From assembly GCF_017876295.1 (NCBI RefSeq), contig NZ_JAGINT010000002.1, positions 1,116,001-1,180,000 of the forward strand: a stretch of DNA of 64,000 nucleotides, in the 5' to 3' direction. Positions 1-6,389 of the stretch are shown piece after piece (position 1 is the first letter of the stretch; every line of letters starts with the position of its first letter). The position numbers and the translations under genes are program-made. Source of the DNA: Kribbella aluminosa. Lineage in GTDB: Bacteria > Actinomycetota > Actinomycetes > Propionibacteriales > Kribbellaceae. The notes beneath the pieces were generated by a model, which saw only the letters and a list, made by a program, of their open reading frames with translations, did not search any database and had not been told where the DNA came from.

Positions 1-222
1 CGGGCTCCGGTTGAACCACATGCCGACGTGGCCGGTGTACCCCATCGTCACGTAGATCGACGGGTACCGATCGTCCGAGTTGTCAGGCTCGTCGTACCCC
101 GGCGGCAGGTAGACGAGCACCGGACGCTCGTGCAGGTCGCCGAGCGGGTTCCCCCGCAGCAGCTCGCTGGTGTACGTCGTCTGGTCCAGGCGTCCCTTGT
201 ACTCGGCCGACCACGGCAGCAT
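1..222 (-). CDS. Esterase, alpha/beta-hydrolase type (N-terminal part, cut by window edge)
   Basis: The first 74 codons are present; the rest lies beyond the window. The reading frame starts at an ATG preceded by a strong GGAGG eight bases upstream. The visible part contains ERPVLVYLPPGY, the typical first strand and oxyanion-hole segment of the bacterial putative-esterase (EsD/Fes-like) family, where polar ester substrates are hydrolysed; catalytic residues lie downstream and cannot be seen. It starts 18 bases after the argS stop on the same strand, so it may be co-transcribed with argS. The broad fold is fairly sure, the substrate unknown. Confidence 0.7.
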   Translation of the reverse strand, partial: MLPWSAEYKGRLDQTTYTSELLRGNPLGDLHERPVLVYLPPGYDEPDNSDDRYPSIYVTMGYTGHVGMWFNRSP

Positions 223-240
223 GCGGTACCTCCAGATGAG

Positions 241-1947
241 TCACATCGCGTCGGGGGCCTCGATCCCCAGCAGGCCGAGTCCATCCTGCAACACCTTCCG
301 GGTTGCCGTGCAGAGGGCGATCCGGCTTGCTCTGGTCTCGCCCTCGCTGCTCAGGACCGGGCACTGCTCGTAGAAGACGGAGAGCGCGGACGCTACGTCG
401 TACAAGTAGGTGCAGAGCCTGTGCGGCTGAAGTGTCTCTGCGACCTGTTCGACGGTGCTGGCGAAGCCGGTGAGGAGGAGTGCGAGCCGTAGCTCGGCCG
501 GGTCCGTCAGCTGGGTGACCTCTGTTGACGGGCCGGCCTTTGACAGGAGCCTGGTGAGCCGGGCGTGCGCGTACTGCAGGTACGGCCCGGTGTTGCCGGT
601 CATCGCGACCATGCGGTCCAGGTCGAACACGTAGTCGTTGCCCCGGTCGCTGGACAGGTCGGCGTACTTCACGGCCCCGATCCCGACGGCCCGTGCTGTC
701 GCTTCCCGATCGACACCCTCCCGGCCGGCCAGCAGCGCGTCCGCCCGCGCGACCGCTCTGTCGAGCAGCTCGACAAGCTTGACCGTGCCGCCCTCCCTTG
801 TTTTGAAGGGCTTTCCGTTCGGCCCGAGCACGGTGCCGAAGGAGACGTGTTCTGCTGGTACGTCGAGCCAGCCGGCTGTTCTGGCGAGCGTGAAGATCAT
901 GTCGAAGTGCAGGGCCTGCCGGTGGTCGACCACGTAGACGATCCGATCGGCGTGCAGGGTGCCGACCCGGTGACGTACGGCGGCAAGGTCCGTTGCGCTG
1001 TAGCCGAATCCGCCGTCGGACTTGCGGACGATCACCGGGAGCGGATTGCCGTCGCGGCCCAGGAATCCCGGGAGGAAGGCACACCTGGCTCCGTCGGACT
1101 CGGTGAGGAGGCCCTGTTCGTCCAGCTCGCTCACGACCCGAGGCAGGTCGTCGTTGTAGGCGCTCTCGCCGACGACATCCGCTCTGGTCAGGTTGGTTCC
1201 GAGCAGGGCGTAGACCTTGTCGAAGTCGTCGAGCGAGACCTCGACCATGTGCCGCCACATCGTCCGCGTCCCCGGATCGCCCGACTGCAGCGCGACGACC
1301 CGCAGCCGGGCCTTGTGGGCGAAGTTGCCGTCGGCATCACTGTGTTGTCTGATTCCCGAGCTTCGCTCGAAGTGTTTCCGGCTCCGCTCGTACAGGTGCT
1401 GCAACCCCTCCAGATCAAGGGATTCCGCCTCGAGACCTTCCTCGAGCAGCTGCTCGATCATCATCCCGTACTGCGTGCCCCAGTCGCCGACGTGGTTCTG
1501 CCGGATCACGACGTACCCGGTGAATGCCAGCACGTTGCACAGCGCGTCGCCGATCACCGTGGACCGGAGGTGGCCGACGTGCATCTGCTTCGCGACATTC
1601 GGCTGCGAGTAGTCGACGACGACCCGTTGGCCGTTGCTGCTGAAGGTCTCCGGCTCGTTGACCGCCTTCGCCAGCGTCCGCGGGAGCAGCGTCAGGTTGA
1701 TGAAGCCCGGCCCGGCGATCGACGGCTGCTCGCAGAGGTCGTCGAGCCGTAGTTCGGCGACCAGGCGAGTGGCAATCTCCCGCGGCGGTTTGTTCAGCGC
1801 GTTGCCGATCCGGAGCGCGACGTTGCTCTGGTAGTGCCCGAACTCGGGCTTGGTCGCCGACCGCAGCTCAGGGTCGTACGGCGTACCGAAGACGGCTTCG
1901 GTGGCAGCGGTGATTCTGGAGGACAGGACAGGCGGCAATGCGGACAT
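241..1947 (-). CDS. argS: Arginyl-tRNA synthetase
   Basis: 568 residues, normal for ArgRS. It charges tRNA-Arg with arginine in the cytoplasm. The N-terminal Add-1 domain is followed by the class I HIGH motif as HVGHLRSTVIGDAL near residue 122, and by the ArgRS form of the KMSKS region, FGTVLGPNGKPFKTREGG, near residue 380, which as in many ArgRS lacks the canonical KMSK lysine order. The C-terminal helical DALR anticodon domain ends with LLGIEAPDAM. The ATG has GAAGGA seven bases upstream. Its 5' leader holds a short arginine-rich ORF and a hairpin, suggesting arginine-responsive control. Unlike in corynebacteria, it is not followed by lysA but by an esterase. Confidence 0.97.
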   Translation of the reverse strand: MSALPPVLSSRITAATEAVFGTPYDPELRSATKPEFGHYQSNVALRIGNALNKPPREIATRLVAELRLDDLCEQPSIAGPGFINLTLLPRTLAKAVNEPETFSSNGQRVVVDYSQPNVAKQMHVGHLRSTVIGDALCNVLAFTGYVVIRQNHVGDWGTQYGMMIEQLLEEGLEAESLDLEGLQHLYERSRKHFERSSGIRQHSDADGNFAHKARLRVVALQSGDPGTRTMWRHMVEVSLDDFDKVYALLGTNLTRADVVGESAYNDDLPRVVSELDEQGLLTESDGARCAFLPGFLGRDGNPLPVIVRKSDGGFGYSATDLAAVRHRVGTLHADRIVYVVDHRQALHFDMIFTLARTAGWLDVPAEHVSFGTVLGPNGKPFKTREGGTVKLVELLDRAVARADALLAGREGVDREATARAVGIGAVKYADLSSDRGNDYVFDLDRMVAMTGNTGPYLQYAHARLTRLLSKAGPSTEVTQLTDPAELRLALLLTGFASTVEQVAETLQPHRLCTYLYDVASALSVFYEQCPVLSSEGETRASRIALCTATRKVLQDGLGLLGIEAPDAM

Positions 1948-1965
1948 GACAGAGTCCTTCGGGGA

Positions 1966-2006
1966 GACGCGACTGGGAACAGGCTGAGGTGTTCAGACAG
2001 TGCGTC
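1966..2006 (-). promoter_or_regulatory. Candidate attenuator hairpin between arginine leader peptide and argS
   Basis: Read on the minus strand, GACGCACTG (2006-1998) pairs with CAGTCGCGTC (1975-1966) over nine base pairs with one bulged C. An inner stem GAACA/TGTTC (1994-1990 with 1981-1977) closes an eight-base loop. The 5' arm starts inside the run of arginine codons of the leader ORF, and the 3' arm ends five bases before the argS Shine-Dalgarno sequence, so a ribosome held at the arginine codons would melt the hairpin. The structure is seen by eye; the regulatory role is inferred. Confidence 0.5.
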
Positions 2007-2061
2007 GTCGTCGCAGGCTGAAGCGCACGCGAAGGGCGTGGGAGTTCAGGCTGATCGACAT
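1993..2061 (-). CDS. Arginine-rich leader peptide upstream of argS
   Basis: A 22-codon ORF ending ALRVRFSLRRRRTV, with six arginines in its last twelve residues, four of them consecutive (CGA CGA CGA CGC). CGA is uncommon in the neighbouring genes, which favour CGC and CGG. The ORF sits one base after the stop codon of the upstream glycosyltransferase gene and ends 45 bases before argS. An in-frame ATG at 2070 could give a 25-residue form. A CATAAT sequence seven bases before the ATG suggests a leaderless transcript; reinitiation after the upstream gene is the alternative. The layout matches amino-acid attenuators, in which ribosome stalling at codons of the cognate amino acid changes the downstream RNA fold. 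Confidence 0.55.
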   Translation of the reverse strand: MSISLNSHALRVRFSLRRRRTV

Positions 2062-2062
2062 G

Positions 2063-4114
2063 TCAGCCATTATGCACGAAATACGCCGACGGCGCCGGGG
2101 TCCGGTCGGCCAGCGGCACGATCGCCGGTACGTCGGTCTCGCCCAGGAAGACCCGCCGGACCACCCGCCCGGCCGCGTGCCCGTCGTCGAACTCGCAGAA
2201 CTTCTCCCGGAACAGCTGCCGGTGCTTGGCCGCCTCGGGCGCGGCGAACGTCCCGTTCCGGAGCACGCCGAACAGCTCGTCCGCGGACCGCGCGACCACA
2301 CCGGGCGAGAACTCCGTGACGTCGAAGTACGTGCTCTGCCGGTCCTCGTCGTCCACGTGCAGGACGATCGGCCGGTCCAGGTTCGCGTAGTCGAAGGTGA
2401 TCGAGGAGTAGTCCGAGACCAGCACGTCGGCGGCCAGCATCAGGTCCTCGACCGGCGCCTTCGGCAACAGCACGCGAGCGTTCCGGCCCGCGGCGAGGGC
2501 CAGCTGGCCCGGGTCGAGGCCGTCACCGGACGTCGGCGCGTACAGGATCACCAGGTGCGAGTCGTCGTACCCGAAGCCGGCCCGGATCGCCCGGACGTCG
2601 TCGAGGGTCGCGGTCAGCAGGCGGTCGTTGCGCGGGTACCCGTACTCGAGCTCCTCGAAGTACGCCGGGTACGTGCGCTCCCAGATCTCCGACGAGTACC
2701 GGTTCGAGGACAGGTTGAAGTCCCAGCGGTCGACCGCGCGCATCAGCTCCTCCTGCCCCTCGGCCGGCAGCCGCACCGTCGTCAGCGGCGTACCGTGCTG
2801 GGTCTGCAGGTGGATCTGCCCCTCGCGCTTGTCCAGGTCCCGCGGCCAGTTCGTGTTGCTGACGAAGTACGTCGCCTTGCCGAGCAGCTTCTCATACGCC
2901 GGGGAGCCCGCCACGACGTACTCGACACCCTCGGGGATCGCGCTCAGGTGCCCGCCGTCGACGACCCAGACGCCGCGCAGGTGCGGTGCGAGCTCGGCCG
3001 CCTTCTCGTAGATCGCGCGCGGGTTCCCGGCGTACTGCCGGAACGAGTACGAGCCGTAGGCGACCAGGTTCGGGTCGAGCTTGCCGCGCCGGAGCAGCTT
3101 GCCGACCGTCTTCCGCGGGCTCGGGACCTGCAGCATCCGGGCGCTCAGCTTCAGCGTCGAGTAGGTCGCGTAGTCGTCGTGGATCAGCAGCCAGCGCTTG
3201 AACCCGCGGGCCGTCCGGTCGGTGCTGTAGCCGTCGGGCTTCCAGCGCTTGGCGAACGCGTGCGCGGCGTGGAAGAAGTCCGCCCGGTCGTCGGTGTCGA
3301 TCCGCTCGGGCTTGGCGAGCACGGCGAGGATGTGGTCGAGCGACCGGTCGAAGGCGAACCGGCGCCAGCCGGTCAGCTCCGGGTCGGACTGGATGAACGC
3401 GTGCACCCGGTCGTACTGGTCGAAGATGTCCCACTGCCGGCGGCCGCTGGTGGCGTGGATGTTGCCGCCGGTGCGGTGCTGCCGGTAGTACACGACGATC
3501 CGGTCGAGGGTCGCGATCCGCTCCGCGGTGAGCATCGTCGAGTAGGTCCACGGCGCGTCCTCGTAGAAGCCGGAGGTGAACGCGAAGCCGTGCCGGGTGA
3601 GGAAGGCCCGCAGGTAGGCCTTGTTCCAGACGACCTCGAGGAAGGTCAGGAAGATCGGCCGCTCGGCCGCCGTGAACACGCCGGCGCCCTCGCGCGCGTA
3701 CGCCTCGTGCCGCTGGCTGCCGAGCACTCGGCCGTCCCAGAAGATCCGCTCGTAGTCGAACATCACGATGTCCGGCCGATCGGTGTCGTCGATCCGGTTC
3801 GAGATCGCCGCCAGCGACCCGGCCGAGTAGGTGTCGTCGGCGTCCAGGAACAGCACGTACTCGCCGCGGCACTCCTTGAGCCCGACGTTCCGCGCCGGCC
3901 CGAGCCCGGCGTTCTCGCCCAGGTGCAGCACCCGCACCCGCGGGTCCGCGGCGGCGTACTCGTCCAGGATCCGGCCCGACCCGTCCGGGTCCGCGTCGTC
4001 GACCGCGATCAGCTCGAAGTCGGTGAACGACTGCCCGAGCACCGAGTCCAGGCACGGCCGCAACCACGCCCGCGAGGCATGACAGGGGACCACGATGCTG
4101 AACTTGGGGGCCAT
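2063..4114 (-). CDS. Bifunctional family 2 glycosyltransferase / CDP-glycerol glycerophosphotransferase
   Basis: 683 residues. Residues 1-230 are a GT-A glycosyltransferase: FSIVVPCHASRAWLRPCLDS at the N terminus and the DXD-type FLDADDTYS near residue 93. Residues 300-680 resemble TagF-type polymerases that transfer glycerol phosphate from CDP-glycerol to build teichoic-acid-like wall polymers at the membrane: the first catalytic histidine is in LQTQHGTPL, GYPRND follows, and the C-terminal signature SDYSSITFDYANLDRPIV is intact. The segment between ILYAPTSGDG and that signature is short and lacks the usual Arg-x-His-Pro motif, so transferase activity is doubtful. It is transcribed toward the argS leader; its promoter overlaps that of the divergent Fic-like gene. 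Confidence 0.85.
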   Translation of the reverse strand: MAPKFSIVVPCHASRAWLRPCLDSVLGQSFTDFELIAVDDADPDGSGRILDEYAAADPRVRVLHLGENAGLGPARNVGLKECRGEYVLFLDADDTYSAGSLAAISNRIDDTDRPDIVMFDYERIFWDGRVLGSQRHEAYAREGAGVFTAAERPIFLTFLEVVWNKAYLRAFLTRHGFAFTSGFYEDAPWTYSTMLTAERIATLDRIVVYYRQHRTGGNIHATSGRRQWDIFDQYDRVHAFIQSDPELTGWRRFAFDRSLDHILAVLAKPERIDTDDRADFFHAAHAFAKRWKPDGYSTDRTARGFKRWLLIHDDYATYSTLKLSARMLQVPSPRKTVGKLLRRGKLDPNLVAYGSYSFRQYAGNPRAIYEKAAELAPHLRGVWVVDGGHLSAIPEGVEYVVAGSPAYEKLLGKATYFVSNTNWPRDLDKREGQIHLQTQHGTPLTTVRLPAEGQEELMRAVDRWDFNLSSNRYSSEIWERTYPAYFEELEYGYPRNDRLLTATLDDVRAIRAGFGYDDSHLVILYAPTSGDGLDPGQLALAAGRNARVLLPKAPVEDLMLAADVLVSDYSSITFDYANLDRPIVLHVDDEDRQSTYFDVTEFSPGVVARSADELFGVLRNGTFAAPEAAKHRQLFREKFCEFDDGHAAGRVVRRVFLGETDVPAIVPLADRTPAPSAYFVHNG
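2069..2074 (-). promoter_or_regulatory. Possible -10 box for the argS leader transcript
   Basis: CATAAT on the minus strand, seven bases before the ATG of the arginine leader peptide. The spacing fits actinobacterial leaderless transcripts. It lies within the last codons of the upstream gene; no clear -35 box is seen. Confidence 0.35.
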
Positions 4115-4122
4115 GCCTCGTC

Positions 4123-4132
4123 ATCTTAAGGT
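4123..4132. promoter_or_regulatory. Overlapping divergent -10 boxes
   Basis: The ten bases ATCTTAAGGT give TAAGGT on the plus strand (4127-4132, six bases before the ATG at 4139) and TAAGAT on the minus strand (4128-4123, eight bases before the ATG at 4114). Both match the TANNNT actinobacterial -10 consensus and share a TA step. Only 24 bases separate the two start codons. Confidence 0.5.
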
Positions 4133-4138
4133 CAGGGC

Positions 4139-4918
4139 ATGAGTGTTGATGTGTTCGAGCCGTTGGCGGGGCTGGAAGGGGTCGGGTCGGCGGCGCAGGC
4201 GGCGCGGGATGCGGTCGACGTACTGCTCCGGGACCGCGGTCTGCGGCGGGTCGGTTCGGACATGACCGCCGAGGCGCTGCTGCGCGGCGCACACGCGTCC
4301 GCGGCGCTGGCCGGCAGTACCGCGACTCCCGACGAGGTACGTCGGGGCGTTGCCGACGGGCTGGCTTCCGGCGCGGTCCGGATGACCGGCGAACTGATGG
4401 CGCTGGCGCCGCAGGTGGACAAGGCGCCGGTGCAGGTCTGGACCAGACTGCACCAGCTGGCCGCGGCCGATCTGGTCGGACCGGACCAGTTGGGTCATCT
4501 GCGGACCAGTGCGGAACCGGTGCCCGACGACATCCCGGGATTGCCGCCGGCGCCCGGCGCCGACGAGATGTGGGAGCGGCTGAGCGCGCTCGCGCGGAGC
4601 CTCACCCGCCCGACCAGGGCACCCGGTCTGGTGGTCGCCGCGATCGTGCATGCCGAGCTCGCCGTACTGCGCCCGTTCCCGACCGCCAACGGACTCGTTG
4701 CCCGGGCCGCCGAGCGCTGCCTGTTGGTTGCCCGGGGCATCGACCCGGTCGCGGTGACGGTACCGGAGGGTGGTCACTATGTGTTGCGGGCAACCTATGC
4801 GTCGGGTCTCACCGACTACACAGCGCGAGGACTGACCGGAGTCCGTGACTGGTTGCTGCGCAGCTGCGAAGTGGTGACAAAAGGTGCCGAGCTCTCGCCG
4901 CTCGCCTCTTCGGACTGA
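4139..4918 (+). CDS. Fic-like domain protein (Rv3662c-type, degenerate Fic motif)
   Basis: 259 residues. The segment AVLRPFPTANGLVARAAERC near residues 175-195 resembles the Fic motif HPFxxGNGRxxR, but the catalytic histidine is arginine and the GNGR core is ANGL, so AMP transfer is unlikely. The rest is helical, as in Fic folds. It is probably the actinobacterial protein usually found beside the HAD-IB phosphatase and tad genes; the resemblance to Rv3662c is from position and length and needs alignment. Function unknown. The ATG is six bases after a TAAGGT -10 box, suggesting a leaderless message. Confidence 0.65.
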   Translation: MSVDVFEPLAGLEGVGSAAQAARDAVDVLLRDRGLRRVGSDMTAEALLRGAHASAALAGSTATPDEVRRGVADGLASGAVRMTGELMALAPQVDKAPVQVWTRLHQLAAADLVGPDQLGHLRTSAEPVPDDIPGLPPAPGADEMWERLSALARSLTRPTRAPGLVVAAIVHAELAVLRPFPTANGLVARAAERCLLVARGIDPVAVTVPEGGHYVLRATYASGLTDYTARGLTGVRDWLLRSCEVVTKGAELSPLASSD

Positions 4919-4921
4919 CAT

Positions 4922-4955
4922 GCGAACGGCGTCCTCGAGTGAGAACGCCGTTCGC
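4922..4955 (+). terminator. Hairpin terminator after the Fic-like gene
   Basis: GCGAACGGCGT (4922-4932) pairs perfectly with ACGCCGTTCGC (4945-4955) around a 12-base loop, starting three bases after the stop codon. No T tract follows, as is usual in actinobacteria. The remaining bases to 5187 hold no gene; a second small hairpin, CCCCTT/AAGGGG at 5123-5140, lies near the end of the convergent HAD gene. Confidence 0.65.
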
Positions 4956-5187
4956 TGGCACGTCACCCTGGTTACCATGCGTGCACCGGTTTGCCGCCTC
5001 AGGACGATGCCTGGGTCGCGCTGCCCCTTTGGGATGGGCTGGTCGCCGCGTGGGTGCCTGGGTTGTCGTGCAATCTCTACCAGGCCCGAAGGCCCTTTGC
5101 TGATTCCTTTGTACTCCTGAAACCCCTTTCTGTGAAGGGGAACCGGCGTCTTCATGGAGTTGAGAACAATGAAGCTATCTTCAGCTT

Positions 5188-5973
5188 TCAGCGTGTCCGG
5201 GCACGCCGCCGGGAAGCCATCAGCAGTGCTCCTGCGGCCACCGCGGCGATCAGGCCGGCCGCTACAGCGGGTCGTCGTACGCCCTGGAGGCCAGTGTGCT
5301 CCGACGGCTCCGCGAATTCCAGGACCGGCCAGCCGCGCTCGGTCGCGACCCGCCGCAACGCCTTGTCCGGGTTGACCGCGAACGGGTGCCCGACCGCGGC
5401 CAGCAACGGTTCGTCGGTGATCGAGTCCGAGTACCCGTAGGAGGTCGCGAGGTCGTAGCCCTCGGCGGCGGCCAGCGCCTCGATCGCGGTCACCTTGTGC
5501 GGACCGTACGCGTACTCGGCGATCTCGCCGGTGTACTTGCCGTCGGCAACGACCATCCGGGTGGCGATCACCTTGTCGGCGCCGAGCATCGCACCGATCG
5601 GCTCCACCACCTCGGCGCCGGACGAGGACACGATCACCACGTCCCGGCCGGCCTGGTGGTGCTGCTCGATCAGCTCGACCGCCTCGGTGTGGATCATCGG
5701 CCGGACGATGTGGTCCAGGGTGTCGGCGACGATCGCCTTCACGGTCGCGACGTCCCAGCCGGTGCACATCACCGAGATGTACTCGCGCATCCGCTCCATC
5801 TGGTCGTGGTCGGCGCCGCCGAGCAGGTAGACGAACTGGGCGTACGCGCTGCGCAGCACGGTCCGGCGGTTGATCAGCCCGCCGGCGTAGAACGGCCGGG
5901 AGAAGGCCAGCGTGCTGGAGCGCGCCAGAATGGTCTTGTCCAGATCGAAGAATGCCGCCGAGCGAGCCGTCAT
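5188..5973 (-). CDS. HAD-IB family phosphatase with C-terminal membrane anchor
   Basis: 261 residues. Motif I is DLDKT at residues 10-14 (nucleophile and acid aspartates), motif II is VIVSSSGAEV near residue 115, motif III lysine is near K159 and motif IV is SDSITDEPLL near residue 184: the pattern of SerB/PSP-like subfamily IB phosphatases. The last 25 residues form a hydrophobic helix ending RRRARTR, so the enzyme is probably held on the inner face of the membrane. Substrate unknown. In M. tuberculosis the homologous position is Rv3661, next to Ssd and the 6C RNA. TATCCT seven bases before the ATG suggests a leaderless transcript. Confidence 0.88.
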   Translation of the reverse strand: MTARSAAFFDLDKTILARSSTLAFSRPFYAGGLINRRTVLRSAYAQFVYLLGGADHDQMERMREYISVMCTGWDVATVKAIVADTLDHIVRPMIHTEAVELIEQHHQAGRDVVIVSSSGAEVVEPIGAMLGADKVIATRMVVADGKYTGEIAEYAYGPHKVTAIEALAAAEGYDLATSYGYSDSITDEPLLAAVGHPFAVNPDKALRRVATERGWPVLEFAEPSEHTGLQGVRRPAVAAGLIAAVAAGALLMASRRRARTR

Positions 5974-6149
5974 GCAGTCGAGGATAGGCAGTCGGCCGAA
6001 ACGCCCGGGGGACCCGGGCTTTTGCGTGGGCCGGTATCCCGTTAGACTGGTCGGCAGTGTGACAGTGACACTGGCTGTGAGCGTCCGATCGGGCGGGATC
6101 AGCGCTCGGGTGAGACACGGTCGGTTGAAATTGAATCGAGATGTGTGAA

Positions 6150-6280
6150 GCCTGACCTTGGGGGGTACATACCTCCTGACAGTGGCAGACTGTCGCCTCC
6201 TGAACGGCCCCCGGCTCCTCCCCCCGAGCCCGTGGCCGAAGACGGCCCCCGGTCACCCCCCCGCCGGGGGCCGTCGCCTT
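6150..6280 (+). ncRNA. 6C RNA (actinobacterial small RNA with two C-loop hairpins)
   Basis: Two adjacent hairpins have C-rich loops: GGCTC (6213-6217), loop CTCCCCCC, GAGCC (6226-6230); and GACGGCCCCCGG (6241-6252), loop with seven consecutive C, CCGGGGGCCGTC (6264-6275). The second, followed by a T/C-rich stretch, would also act as terminator. A further small hairpin GACAGT/ACTGTC is at 6178-6194. This is the defining layout of the 6C motif, which is known to lie near pilus-assembly and chromosome-partitioning genes; here it lies between the HAD-IB gene and, beyond an insertion, the Ssd/tad genes. The 5' end is uncertain; TAGACT at 6043 and sequences near 6124 are possible promoter parts. 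Confidence 0.8.
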
Positions 6281-6325
6281 TCCCGGGATCGCCAAGTACT
6301 CGTAAAGATTCTCGCTTTCTGTGCG

Positions 6326-6339
6326 TGGGAGCGTTCTCA
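6326..6339. promoter_or_regulatory. Candidate LacI-family (CebR-like) operator before chitinase gene
   Basis: TGGGAGCGTTCTCA is an imperfect 14-bp palindrome that differs at two positions from the streptomycete CebR operator TGGGAGCGCTCCCA (recalled, not searched). It is followed by TTGACA at about 6353, a good -35 box, and lies 50 bases before the chitinase ATG. Sugar-responsive repression of the chitinase is inferred. Confidence 0.35.
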
Positions 6340-6389
6340 CTTTATGCAGGGTCTTGACAATGTAATTGGCTGGTCACAGGTTGTAAGGC

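Noticed and set aside
2000-4129. A 709-codon open frame on the plus strand opposite the glycosyltransferase gene
   Set aside because: Arg/Val/Pro-rich composition with no family motif; it is the usual antisense shadow of a GC-rich gene. The minus-strand protein has clear motifs.
6145-6357. Open frame overlapping the 6C RNA (starting MKPDLGGYIPPDSG)
   Set aside because: Its codons run through both 6C hairpins, the product is Pro/Arg-rich and lacks a ribosome site; the RNA structure explains the sequence better.
6340-6389. DasR operator before the chitinase gene
   Set aside because: Only a TGGTC half-site is seen; the inverted partner is missing.
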